DNA from: Streptomyces sp. I05A-00742
GTDB lineage: Bacteria; Actinomycetota; Actinomycetes; Streptomycetales; Streptomycetaceae
NCBI RefSeq assembly: GCF_013055795.1
Contig: NZ_JABETO010000013.1
Location: 4,294-54,346, forward strand
DNA: 50,053 nucleotides
Reading direction: 5' to 3'
This document shows, piece by piece, positions 15,805-24,459 of the stretch. A program made the position numbers and the translations under genes. How positions within the stretch are numbered: the stretch's first letter is position 1; every line of letters begins with the position of its first letter. The notes under the pieces are model-generated. The model ran no database searches, was not told the DNA's origin, and saw only the letters and a program-made list of their open reading frames with translations.

Positions 15805-17784
15805 TCACCCGGGACCGGCGGGCCCGGCCGGTCCGGACGCGGCGGCCCGGCCCGCCCCGGCGTACGGGGTCTGCTCCGGTCCGTCCCGGAACTGCTCGGC
15901 CTGGAGGCGGTAGGCCGCCGCGAAGGCGCCCCGCGCGGCCAGCAGGCCGTCGTGGTCGCCCTGTTCGATCACCTTGCCGCGGTCGAGGACGTAGATGGTG
16001 TCGGCGCAGCGCACCGACGCGAGGCGGTGGGTGATGAGGACGACCGTACGGCCGCTGTCGGCCAGGGCCCGTATGCGGTGGAAGACCTCGATCTCGGAGG
16101 CGGCGTCGAGCGCCGCGGTGGGTTCGTCGACGATGACGACGGACGCGTCGCGGAAGTGGGCCCGGGCCAGGGCGAAACGCTGCTGCTGGCCGCCGGAGAG
16201 GCCCTGGCCGCCGTGGAAGCCGCGTTCGAGGAGGGTGTCCCAGCCGCGGGGGAGCGTCTTCACCAGGCCGTCCACATCGGCGAACGCGGCGGAGCGCCGC
16301 AGGGCGTCCTCGTCGTGGGCGCGTTCGGGACGTCCCAGGGTCACATTGGCGCGGGCCGTGAAGGGCCACTTGAGGAAGTCCTGGTCGACGAGGGCGACGC
16401 GGTCGAACACGGTGTCCCGGTCCAGCTCCCTGATGTCGGTGCCGTCCCAGGCGAGGCGGCCGGAGTCCGGGAGGTAGAGCCCGGCGATCAGCTTCGCCAG
16501 CGTGGACTTGCCCGAGCCGTTGTCCCCGACCAGGGCGACGACGCCGCCGCGCGGAATGCGCAGGCTCACCCCGGAGACCGCGGGAGTGTGCTGTCCCCGG
16601 TAGGTGAACGAGACGTCGTCGAGCTCCAGGACGGTCGGCCGCCCGGTCAGCGGAACGCCGCCGTCCGGAATGGCGCGCTCGCGTGCCAGGGCGACCGCCC
16701 GGTCCAGGTCCAGGAGGTAGAGCGACTGCTCGTACAGGTAGTTGACGTTCCGGACCAGCCCGGACAGCTGGCTCGTGGTGTTGCGGACGGCCAGCACCGC
16801 GGTGCCGGCGGCGGCCATCGGCAGATGCCCGGAGACGAGGAGCAGCCCGAGGACGGCGTACGTGCCCCCGGTGGCGGCGCCCGACACGGCACCGGCGGCC
16901 AGGTCGGTGCCGGCGGCCGCCAGCGCGAGCCGTTTCTGCTCCGCCGTCGACTGATCGGTCAGCTCCCGGTACCGCCGCAGCAGATGGGGACCCACGGCGT
17001 GGGCCCGGAGCTCCCGGGCCGGGTCGGGGGCCAGCAGCAGGTCGGACAGGCGCCGGCGCACCCGTACGTGGTCGAGCCAGCGCTGGATGCTGCGGTAGAC
17101 CCGGCGGGCCGTGCGGACCGTGCCGTAGCCCTTGGGGATGGCGGTGAGCAGGAGGAGGGGCAGCAGGACCGGGTGCAGCACGGTCAGCACCCACGCGGCC
17201 GCGACCAACGAGATCAAGCCATTGACCACGGCCACGGCGTGCCCGATCAGCCGCCGCGCGGCGTCGGTGCCGTATTCGGCCGTCTCCAGCAGCCGGCGCA
17301 CCTCCGCGTCCTCCAGGTCGGCGAGCTCCACCCGGATCGAACGGGAGAGCAGCCGGAGCGAGGCGGCCCGCTCCACCTGGGGTTCGAGCCGGCCGACCGC
17401 CAGCGAGGACACGGCGGTGAGCAGCGCGACGAGCACCGCCATACCGGCCACGAACAGCAGGGACGGCAGCGCGGCGCGCACCCGGTCCGGCGTCGGGCCG
17501 CCCGCGAACAGATCGACCAGCACCTCGTTGGTGGCCAGCAGCCCGAAGGCCGTGGCCGTGCCCCGGCCCACCTCCGCGACGGCCACGGCGACCAGGGAGA
17601 CCCGGTCCACCGCCCAGGCCATCGCGGCGGACCGCGCCAGCAGCGCCGGCACCTGGCCGGCCATCCTGCGGAAGGGGATCTCCAGCGGCACCTGCTCGTG
17701 CCGGACCGACGCCTCGTCCATCCGGAGGCGGCCCCCGAAGAGTTCCCGTTCCGCGTCGTTCGCCTGCTCCTGATCGGACGTCAC
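15805..17784 (-). CDS. ABC exporter half-transporter (fused TM and ATP-binding domains)
   Basis: The 659-residue protein has an N-terminal six-helix exporter domain (about residues 35-370) and a C-terminal ATPase (about 390-630). The ATPase has Walker A GDNGSGKST, signature LSGGQQQR, Walker B VVIVDEPTAALD and the H-loop ITHRLASVR. The last 35 residues are Ala/Gly/Pro-rich. There is no N-terminal C39 peptidase domain. The GTG start has GGGAGG upstream. It is the only export-type ABC protein near the lanthipeptide genes (1.8 kb from the precursor gene but on the other strand), so it may export that peptide without processing it. This is a contextual guess; general drug or lipid export is equally possible. 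Confidence 0.85.
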   Translation of the reverse strand: MTSDQEQANDAERELFGGRLRMDEASVRHEQVPLEIPFRRMAGQVPALLARSAAMAWAVDRVSLVAVAVAEVGRGTATAFGLLATNEVLVDLFAGGPTPDRVRAALPSLLFVAGMAVLVALLTAVSSLAVGRLEPQVERAASLRLLSRSIRVELADLEDAEVRRLLETAEYGTDAARRLIGHAVAVVNGLISLVAAAWVLTVLHPVLLPLLLLTAIPKGYGTVRTARRVYRSIQRWLDHVRVRRRLSDLLLAPDPARELRAHAVGPHLLRRYRELTDQSTAEQKRLALAAAGTDLAAGAVSGAATGGTYAVLGLLLVSGHLPMAAAGTAVLAVRNTTSQLSGLVRNVNYLYEQSLYLLDLDRAVALARERAIPDGGVPLTGRPTVLELDDVSFTYRGQHTPAVSGVSLRIPRGGVVALVGDNGSGKSTLAKLIAGLYLPDSGRLAWDGTDIRELDRDTVFDRVALVDQDFLKWPFTARANVTLGRPERAHDEDALRRSAAFADVDGLVKTLPRGWDTLLERGFHGGQGLSGGQQQRFALARAHFRDASVVIVDEPTAALDAASEIEVFHRIRALADSGRTVVLITHRLASVRCADTIYVLDRGKVIEQGDHDGLLAARGAFAAAYRLQAEQFRDGPEQTPYAGAGRAAASGPAGPAGPG

Positions 17785-17883
17785 TGGGCCCAGCGCCTCC
17801 CGTTCCGGTGTCGTTCGTCAGCGTCCGAAAGCCGCTGTCTCAAAGTGGATGTCCTGTCACGTCGTGTGCAGTTCAGTGGACTT

Positions 17884-18315
17884 ATGACTCAGCTGACCAC
17901 CACGTCCCGGCCCGGACGGCATGTGCTCGGCAAGCGGCTGGGCTTCGTCGCGCTCTTCGCCGCGCTCGCCGGGTGGCTGATTTTCGTCACCTTCTCCATC
18001 GCCACGGAGGACGACGGCAGCGAACCGAGCCCACAGAAGCTCGCCGAGGCGGTGCAGCGGGACCTGCGGAAGGGCGACGCGGACGCTCTGCAGAAACGCT
18101 TCACCGATGACACGGCGGGCGAGAAGTACGCCGACACCTTCGTCGGCAAGCTCAAGGACATCCCCGGGGACCGGATCGCGGTGCGGGCGGTCCGCGACGC
18201 GCTGCGCGTCGAGGTCGCCGGCTCCCCCTCCTGTACGGCGTGGACGCTGGTGGAGGAGGAGAAGGGGCACTGGAAGCTGGACGGCACTCCGCCCGGCCCC
18301 GGCTCGGGCTGCTGA
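17884..18315 (+). CDS. Small membrane-anchored protein of unknown function
   Basis: This is a 143-residue protein with a basic N-terminus, one TM helix (about residues 18-38) and an extracytoplasmic domain of about 100 residues. That domain starts with an acidic stretch (TEDDGSEPSP) and then looks like the small alpha+beta (NTF2/DUF4878-like) fold common in actinomycete secreted proteins, with the elements KLAEAVQRDLRKGDADAL and HWKLDG. Two Cys (SCT near 120 and the C-terminal Cys) could form a disulfide. It diverges from the ABC exporter (99 bp between starts). An immunity or export-accessory role for the nearby lanthipeptide is possible but unsupported. The ribosome binding site is weak. 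Confidence 0.65.
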   Translation: MTQLTTTSRPGRHVLGKRLGFVALFAALAGWLIFVTFSIATEDDGSEPSPQKLAEAVQRDLRKGDADALQKRFTDDTAGEKYADTFVGKLKDIPGDRIAVRAVRDALRVEVAGSPSCTAWTLVEEEKGHWKLDGTPPGPGSGC

Positions 18316-18350
18316 CCGGTCTCCGTACCGGAGCGGGTGCGCCGGCGCGG

Positions 18351-19436
18351 TCACGCCGGCCGCGCCCGTACGTCCCGGGCTTCCGCCTCCGGGGCTCCGG
18401 CGGCCAGGCCGTCCGCGTCCCGTGTCCCCGCCTCGCCGGGCCGGGTGTCCCAGGCCCGCAGCAGGGCCTCCTCCCGCTCCGGCGTGAGCGCGTAGACGCC
18501 GGCCGCGTAGTCCCGGCCTGCCCGGCCGTCGGCCGTCATCCAGGCCCAGGTGTCGCGCACGGTCTCGCCGACGGGCCGGGTGCGCAGGCCGGCGGCCTCC
18601 GCGCGGGAGGTGTCCACGGCCCGGACCCCGTCGCCGCCGGCGGCCCACAGCGGCAGCCCGAGCCACGGCCGGACGTCGTGGGCCCGCAGGAACTCCCCGT
18701 CGGCCCAGACGGTTTCGGCGCCGACGGTACCGGCGGCGTCCAGGCAGTGCGCCAGCAGTTCGCCGAACGTGGTCTGCCCCGGCGGGCCGGTGACGTTGAA
18801 CGCCCCGGCCGCCGACGGGCCTTCGAGGATGTCGAGCAGCCAGCGGGCCAGGTCGCGCGCGTCGAGGAAGCGCAGCGGCCGGGCGGGCGGCCCCGGGGTG
18901 AGGATCCTGCCGCCCCGCGCGGCGCGGTTCAGCCATCGCGGCAGCCGCCCCAGGTCCTCGTGCGGCCCGAGGAGGAAGCCCGGGCGGACGATGAGGGAAC
19001 GCGGCCCGAAGACCCCCGTGACCGCCCGTTCGCAGCCCGCCTTGAGGGTGTCGAAGTCCGCGTCGTCGAGACCGGCGTCGGGCGGACAGGGCCGCAGCGG
19101 TGAGTCGCCGGTGACCGCGGTCCGCGGCCAGCCGAGGGCCGCCAGCGACGAGACGAACACGTACCGCCCGGCGGCCCCCTCCAGCTCGCGGGCCGAGGCG
19201 AGCACGTCCCGGGGGAGCATCCCCGAGGTGTCCACGACCGCGTCCCACGGCCCGCTCGCGGCCAGCCGCCGGAGGTCCGCAGCCCGGGTGCGGTCGCCGC
19301 GAACCACCGCGGCGCCCGGGTGGTCGGGGCCGTGCGTCCCGCGGTTGAACGTGGTGACGCGCCGGCCGCGCGCCAGGGCCTGTGCCACCAGGGTCCTGCC
19401 GAGGAATCCCGTTCCGCCCAGTACCAGGATGCGCAT
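18351..19436 (-). CDS. NAD-dependent epimerase/dehydratase-like protein (atypical extended SDR)
   Basis: The 361-residue protein begins with a complete Rossmann motif, MRILVLGGTGFLGRTLVAQA. It continues as an extended SDR with VVDTSGM, YVFVSSLAALGW and RPGFLLGPHEDLGRLPRW. The YxxxK catalytic motif is not standard: the segment reads DADFDTLKAGCER, with the Lys kept but the Tyr missing, so classical epimerase or dehydratase chemistry is doubtful. The C-terminal 25 residues are Ala/Glu-rich and probably disordered. It is divergent from the lanthipeptide precursor gene, whose promoter lies in the shared 162-bp gap. No direct link to that pathway is visible. Confidence 0.8.
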   Translation of the reverse strand: MRILVLGGTGFLGRTLVAQALARGRRVTTFNRGTHGPDHPGAAVVRGDRTRAADLRRLAASGPWDAVVDTSGMLPRDVLASARELEGAAGRYVFVSSLAALGWPRTAVTGDSPLRPCPPDAGLDDADFDTLKAGCERAVTGVFGPRSLIVRPGFLLGPHEDLGRLPRWLNRAARGGRILTPGPPARPLRFLDARDLARWLLDILEGPSAAGAFNVTGPPGQTTFGELLAHCLDAAGTVGAETVWADGEFLRAHDVRPWLGLPLWAAGGDGVRAVDTSRAEAAGLRTRPVGETVRDTWAWMTADGRAGRDYAAGVYALTPEREEALLRAWDTRPGEAGTRDADGLAAGAPEAEARDVRARPA

Positions 19437-19511
19437 GACTCTCCCTCGCTCGGGGCCCGTTGGCCGAGGGGCGTGAACACCGGCGGTCCGATTCCCCTGC
19501 CCCTCGCGTCA

Positions 19512-19532
19512 CTGTTGACACGCGTTCAACAG
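19512..19532. promoter_or_regulatory. Perfect inverted repeat over the -35 box of the lanthipeptide promoter
   Basis: CTGTTGA (19512-19518) and TCAACAG (19526-19532) form a perfect 7-bp inverted repeat with a 7-bp spacer. It overlaps the -35 hexamer and the start of the spacer, a classical repressor position. No dedicated regulator gene lies in the operon. Confidence 0.6.
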
Positions 19533-19543
19533 CAACCTAGCTT
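19515..19543 (+). promoter_or_regulatory. Housekeeping-type promoter of the lanthipeptide operon
   Basis: TTGACA (19515-19520, full -35 consensus) and TAGCTT (19538-19543, -10) are separated by 17 bp. The predicted transcript starts near 19550, about 50 bases before the precursor start codon. Confidence 0.75.
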
Positions 19544-19598
19544 CATTGACGGCGTCTTGAAAGCCGTACAAGAGATGTTCCGAGAGGAGTGATCCGTC

Positions 19599-19784
19599 GT
19601 GTCATCCGCAACGCTGATCGATCTGGACAGCGAGTTCGACCTCGACATTCACATCGCGTCGCCGGACGCCCTGGACACCGAGCCGACGGCCTGGTGGTGC
19701 ACCCACCCGTACAGCTGCCGGTGGACCAAGTGCTGTTCGGGTTCCGAGAGCCCCGAGGGCGACCCGACCGCGTTCGGTCGCTGA
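19599..19784 (+). CDS. Class I lanthipeptide precursor peptide (LanA)
   Basis: This 61-residue small gene starts with GTG behind GAGAGGAG. The N-terminal half is acidic and Cys-free and contains FDLD at residues 13-16, the leader motif recognised by LanB and LanC in class I systems. The C-terminal half holds all four Cys (34, 40, 45, 46) with Thr/Ser that could be dehydrated (T30, T35, S39, T43, S47, S49, S51, T57), plus three Trp (32, 33, 42). Plausible rings use T30, T35, S39 and T43 with the four Cys; the pairing is inferred. The last 15 residues (GSESPEGDPTAFGR) have Ser/Thr but no Cys. LanC starts 18 bases later. No double-Gly or other certain leader cleavage site can be fixed. Confidence 0.88.
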   Translation: MSSATLIDLDSEFDLDIHIASPDALDTEPTAWWCTHPYSCRWTKCCSGSESPEGDPTAFGR

Positions 19785-19802
19785 CGGGCTGGAGAACATC
19801 GT

Positions 19803-21143
19803 ATGAATCGGGACGTCCCGGCAGTCGTGCCCGCAACCCGCTTCGGCCGTGACGTCCCGGCCCGCCCGCCGCTCCGTGACACGGCCCTCGGGATCGTGCG
19901 CGAGGCGGCGGGCCGGCTGCGCGACCCGGAGGCGGCGCCCCGGTACGCCGACCTGGCCCGGAGCCGGTCGGCGGGCGGCTTCGAGTTCTGGCCCACCGCG
20001 CTGTCCTCGGGACTGCCCAGCGCCGCCCTGCTGATGACCGAACTCGCCCGCGCCCTGCCCGGCGAGGGCTGGGACGCCGCGGCCCACACCCATCTGAAGA
20101 CCCTCGCCGGAGCCACCCGCGCCCGGCCGGTCGCCGGCCTCGGCATGCACGGCGGCCTCGGCGGCGTGGCCCTGACCTTCGCCGCGGCCGAGGCCATGGA
20201 CCCGCGCTACCGCACGGTCCGGCGCTCCCTCGACCTCGCCCTGGCCGAACGCGTCAGGGACCACCCCTGGCGCCACGGCGACGACGGCGTCCGGGACCAC
20301 GACTACGACGCGGTCAACGGCGCCGCCGGCCTGCTCGGTTACCTCGTCACCGCCACCGGCTCCGGCCCGGCCGTCACCGAGGCCGTCACCGTGCTCGTCG
20401 GCCACCTCGTCCGGCTGGCCGGTCCGCCCGACGCGCCGCGCTGGCGGATCGCCGCGCACGCCGACGGCCACGGCCACCCCGGCGGCCACTACGACCTCGG
20501 CCTCGCCCATGGCATCGCGGGACCGCTCGCCGCCCTCGCCCTCGCCCGCCGCGCCGACCACGGCGGCCCGGCCCTCGACCGCGCCCTCGGCGACACCGCC
20601 GACTGGCTGCTCGCCCGGCGCACGGATCCCGTCGCCCCGGACGAGACACCCGACTGGCCCGCCACCGTCCCGGCCCCCGCGCCGGCCACGGGCGCGGGGC
20701 TGCAACCAGGCCGTCCCGGCTGGTGCTACGGCGGCCTCGGCGTCGCCCGCGCCCTCTGGCACGCGGGCAGCGCCCTGGGGCGGGACGACCTCCGACAGCA
20801 CGCCCTGCGCCGTGCCGCCGCCGACCACCGGCCCCAACTCGACCACACCGCGGGGGACTCGCCGGGCCTCTGCCACGGCACGGCCGGACTCCTGCGGCTG
20901 TGGACCCTGTTCGCCCCCGACGACCCCGGCGGCCGGGCCCGCGCGGCGGCGGACGCGGCCCTCGCCCGGCTGACCGCCGAGTACGACCCGTCCACCCCCC
21001 TCGGCTACCGCGACGAGGAACAACCGGGGGTCCACCTGGACGACCCCGGCTTCCTGACCGGCGTCTGCGGCGTGCTGCTGAGCATGCTGGCCGCCGTCAC
21101 CGACACGGCCCCGCTGTGGGACCGCGGCCTGCTCATCGACTGA
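19803..21143 (+). CDS. Lanthionine synthetase C-like cyclase (LanC)
   Basis: The 446-residue protein has the LanC length and fold markers. The zinc-binding residues are present: Cys near 308 in GWCYGGLG, and Cys357-His358 in LCHGTAG. The catalytic His is in DLGLAHGIAG (about 236). GG-rich helical hairpins (GMHGGLGGVAL, VNGAAGLLGY) are the repeated alpha/alpha-barrel turns. It should add Cys thiols to the dehydrated Ser/Thr made by LanB, in the cytoplasm. It lies between precursor and LanB in one operon. The order A-C-B is less common than A-B-C. Confidence 0.93.
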   Translation: MNRDVPAVVPATRFGRDVPARPPLRDTALGIVREAAGRLRDPEAAPRYADLARSRSAGGFEFWPTALSSGLPSAALLMTELARALPGEGWDAAAHTHLKTLAGATRARPVAGLGMHGGLGGVALTFAAAEAMDPRYRTVRRSLDLALAERVRDHPWRHGDDGVRDHDYDAVNGAAGLLGYLVTATGSGPAVTEAVTVLVGHLVRLAGPPDAPRWRIAAHADGHGHPGGHYDLGLAHGIAGPLAALALARRADHGGPALDRALGDTADWLLARRTDPVAPDETPDWPATVPAPAPATGAGLQPGRPGWCYGGLGVARALWHAGSALGRDDLRQHALRRAAADHRPQLDHTAGDSPGLCHGTAGLLRLWTLFAPDDPGGRARAAADAALARLTAEYDPSTPLGYRDEEQPGVHLDDPGFLTGVCGVLLSMLAAVTDTAPLWDRGLLID

Positions 21144-21219
21144 GGGGGCGACACCCGCCGAGGCCGAGGCCGGCGGCGAAGGATGCGTCGCCCCACTGAT
21201 GGTGAAGGAGAGAGTGCAC

Positions 21220-24200
21220 GTGACCGTCCGCACCGCGGCACCGGGCCAACCCCTGTACGAACCCGCGCCGTTCTACGTCCTGCGGGCCCCGGCGCTGAGC
21301 ACGGACGTCTACCGGAGGACCGCCCCCGGGCCCGGGACCGGGACGCCGGCCTGGGAGGCGGACCTGCTCCGCACGGCCGCCCTCCCCGCCGTACGGCACG
21401 CCCTCCGGCTCGCCAGCCCTTCCCTCGCCGACGCCGTCACCCACCGGCTGACCGGGACGGACCCGTCCGACGGAACCGCCGGCGCGGCGGAGTCCCGGCG
21501 CCGCGCCCGCACCCGCGCCGCGCTGCTGCGCTACGTCACACGCATGAGCACGCGCCCCACCCCGTTCGGGGCCTTCGCGGGCGTCTCCGTCGGCCGCTTC
21601 GCCGACAGCAGCACCGAGCGCCTGGGTGCCACCGCGCTCGCCGCCGTCCGTACCCGCGCCGACTCCGGCTGGCTGCTCGGCGTCATCGAGCGGATCGAAC
21701 AGGACGAGACGCTGCGCGCCGGGCTCCCCGTCCACGTCAACGGCGCCTGCCAGGTCGTGGCCGGCCGGCTCGTCCTGCCGCAGGCCGACGTCTACGGGCG
21801 GCGCGACGTCCGGCGGGCCACGGTCCGGATCTCCCGGCCGGTCGCCGCCGTCCTCGGCCTCGCGGCGGAGCCGATCGCCCTCGGGGACCTGCACACCAAG
21901 CTCGCCGCGGAGTTCCCCCAGGCCGGACCCCAACGGATCGGCGCCCTCCTCGGCAGGCTCTGGGAGAGCCACTTCCTCGTGGGCGCCCTCCGCCCGTCAC
22001 CCACCGACCCCGACCCCACCCGCTCCCTGCGCGACGCGGTCGGCCGCCTCCCCGGCGGCGAAGCGTTCAACGCGGCCCTCGACGAGGTCCTCGCCCGCAC
22101 CGCCGACCTCGACCGCGCCGCACCCGCGGACGCCGACGACGCGCTGCGCGCCCTCCACCGCAGCCAGCACGCGCTGTGCGACACGACGCCCGCCGCGCAG
22201 GCCGACGCGCGCCTAGCCACCGTCGGCCGCACCCTGCACCGGGACGTGGCCAGGGCCGCCGCCGACGCCGCGGAGATCCTGCTGCGCCTGGGCCGCTTCC
22301 CGCACGGCCACGACCACCTGTCGGCCTACCGGGACGCCTTCCTGGAGCGCTACGGCATCGGGGCCCAGGTGCCCGTCGAGGAGTTGCTGTCCCCCGAGAC
22401 CGGGCTCGGACCGCCCGCCACCTACACCGAGCCCCGCCCGGTGCGGCCCCCCACGCCCTCGGCGCCCACCCGTGAACAGGAACGCGACGACATCCTGCTG
22501 CGCATCGTCAGCAACGCCGTCAACTCCCGTACCGCGGAAGTGGAGTTGACCGACGACCTGGTCGCCCGGCTCACTCGCTGGTCGCCCGCCGACTCGCCCG
22601 CCCCGCCCGCCCTCGACGTGTTCCTCCAACTGCACGCCCGCAGCCGGGAAGACCTCGACCGCGGCGACTGGCGGGCCGTCCTCGGCGTCACGCCCCTGGC
22701 GCCGGGCGGCCGTTCCCTCAGCCGCTTCCACGATCTGCTGGACGAGGCCGAACTCTCGGCCCTGCGGGCGCTGTACGACGCCGAGGCGCGCGCCGAAGGA
22801 GCCCTGCCGGTCGAGCTGAGCTATCTGCCCAGCGCGGGCCGGGCGGGGAACGTCGCCCTCCACCCGGTCGTCCGGCCCTATGAGATCGCCGTCAACGTGG
22901 CGCCGTCCGTGCCCGCCGACCGTGTGCTGCCGCTGTCCGACCTCACGGTCGGGGTCGAGGGTGGCCGGTTCGTCGTCCGCTCCCGGCGGCTCGGCCGTGA
23001 ACTCGCCATCGGGCAGAGCCACATGCTCACCGCCATGCAGGCGCCGAACGTCTGCCGGTTCCTGCTGGAAGTGGCGGAGGACGCCCGCCCGCTGCCGTCC
23101 GTCTTCCACTGGGGAGGCGTTGGCAAGGCACCGTTCCTGCCCCGCCTGGTCCGGGACCGGATCGTGCTGAGCCCCGCCCAGTGGAACGTCACCGACAACA
23201 CGGTGGTCCCGGAGGGCGAGGGCAGCGAGGACGAACGATGGTTCCGCGGCGTGCGGCGCTGGCGCCGCGAGTGGCGGGTGCCGCGCCATGTGTACCTGGT
23301 CGAGTTCGACAACCGGCTGCTCCTGGACCTGGAACACCCGTCCTTCGCCGCCGAGTTGGCCGCCCAGCTGCGCAAGGCCCGGGGGCAGGGACGCCAGCGG
23401 GTCACCGTCCAGGAGATGCTGCCCGACTTCGACCACCTGTGGCTGCGGGACGAGACCGGGGCGCCCTACCTCTCCGAGGTCATCGTCCCGGTGGTGACCA
23501 AGGGAACCAGGGGAGCCCCGGCGGACGCGGCCCCCAGCCGGACCCTCGCCCCGGCGGACCGCCGGTGCCTGCCCGGCGGCGACTGGGCGTACCTCAAGCT
23601 CTACGGCACGCCGGAACAGCTCGAACACCTGGTGTCCGGCCGCGTCCCCGGCCTCGTCCAGGGACTCGCGGACGACGGCCTCCTGGACCGCTGGTTCTGG
23701 ATGCGCTACGCCGACCCGGACCACCACCTGCGCCTGCGGCTGCGCGGCATCACACCCGAGGCGGGGGAGGAGGTGCTGACGCGAGCTCTGCGCTGGGCCC
23801 GCGAGGCGGCCGACGCCGAGGGGCTGTCCGCCGTCGCGGTCGACACCTACCGGCCGGAGACCGAACGGTACGGCGGCCCGGCCGCGCTCGCCGCCATGGA
23901 GCGCGCGTTCGGCGCCGACAGCACGGTGTGCGCGGCCGTCCTGGGCGACGCCCGGTCCGCGGAGCCCGGCCCCGACCGGCTCGCGGAGGCCACCTTCACC
24001 CTGGACCGGCTCTTCGCGCACTGGGGACTCGACCCTGCCCAACGCCTCGCCCTCGCCGCCGACTTGAGCGACGGACACCGCGCCGACGACACCGTCCGCG
24101 GCCTCGTCCGCCGGGTCGGCCTGCGGATCGCCGCCGCCGACCGCCCCGCGCCCGCAGGGCCCGGGGACCGCACCCCGCCGCCGGACCTCCTCCGCCCCTA

Positions 24201-24459
24201 CGCCGACCTGCTGCCCGCCGCCGCCGCCGCGGCGGACCGGCTGCACCGGGCCGGGGAGCTGTGGCGGCCCCCGCGCGAGATCCACGCGAGCCTCGCGCAC
24301 ATGCACGCCAACCGGCTCTTCGGCATCGCCCGCGAATGGGAGAACCGGATGTACACCCTCTGGGCGCAGGCGCTGCGCGCGGCGGCCCACCTGGGAGCGG
24401 CGGCGGACGGGGCACCGGCCGGGACGGCACGAGAGAAGAGGAGCGTGGAGACCGCATGA
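21220..24459 (+). CDS. Full-length lanthipeptide dehydratase (LanB, glutamyl-tRNA dependent)
   Basis: The 1079-residue single chain contains both parts of a class I dehydratase. The N-terminal glutamylation domain (about 1-800) has the typical start APFYVLRAP and the signature RYVTRMSTRPTPFGAFAGVS. The C-terminal elimination (SpaB_C) domain begins at about GGDWAYLKLYGTPEQLEHLV and includes FWMRYADPDHHLRLRLRG. It should glutamylate core Ser/Thr from Glu-tRNA and eliminate glutamate to give Dha/Dhb. The GTG at 21220 was chosen because GAAGGAGAG lies 7 bases upstream; an in-frame ATG at 21199 is the alternative. It overlaps the next gene by 4 bases. Confidence 0.93.
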   Translation: MTVRTAAPGQPLYEPAPFYVLRAPALSTDVYRRTAPGPGTGTPAWEADLLRTAALPAVRHALRLASPSLADAVTHRLTGTDPSDGTAGAAESRRRARTRAALLRYVTRMSTRPTPFGAFAGVSVGRFADSSTERLGATALAAVRTRADSGWLLGVIERIEQDETLRAGLPVHVNGACQVVAGRLVLPQADVYGRRDVRRATVRISRPVAAVLGLAAEPIALGDLHTKLAAEFPQAGPQRIGALLGRLWESHFLVGALRPSPTDPDPTRSLRDAVGRLPGGEAFNAALDEVLARTADLDRAAPADADDALRALHRSQHALCDTTPAAQADARLATVGRTLHRDVARAAADAAEILLRLGRFPHGHDHLSAYRDAFLERYGIGAQVPVEELLSPETGLGPPATYTEPRPVRPPTPSAPTREQERDDILLRIVSNAVNSRTAEVELTDDLVARLTRWSPADSPAPPALDVFLQLHARSREDLDRGDWRAVLGVTPLAPGGRSLSRFHDLLDEAELSALRALYDAEARAEGALPVELSYLPSAGRAGNVALHPVVRPYEIAVNVAPSVPADRVLPLSDLTVGVEGGRFVVRSRRLGRELAIGQSHMLTAMQAPNVCRFLLEVAEDARPLPSVFHWGGVGKAPFLPRLVRDRIVLSPAQWNVTDNTVVPEGEGSEDERWFRGVRRWRREWRVPRHVYLVEFDNRLLLDLEHPSFAAELAAQLRKARGQGRQRVTVQEMLPDFDHLWLRDETGAPYLSEVIVPVVTKGTRGAPADAAPSRTLAPADRRCLPGGDWAYLKLYGTPEQLEHLVSGRVPGLVQGLADDGLLDRWFWMRYADPDHHLRLRLRGITPEAGEEVLTRALRWAREAADAEGLSAVAVDTYRPETERYGGPAALAAMERAFGADSTVCAAVLGDARSAEPGPDRLAEATFTLDRLFAHWGLDPAQRLALAADLSDGHRADDTVRGLVRRVGLRIAAADRPAPAGPGDRTPPPDLLRPYADLLPAAAAAADRLHRAGELWRPPREIHASLAHMHANRLFGIAREWENRMYTLWAQALRAAAHLGAAADGAPAGTAREKRSVETA

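Noticed and set aside
19599..24459. Thiopeptide or linear azole peptide cluster because of the SpaB_C-type domain
   Set aside because: LanB is a single full-length chain, a zinc-LanC is present, the precursor has FDLD, and no cyclodehydratase, azoline dehydrogenase or pyridine synthase is encoded.
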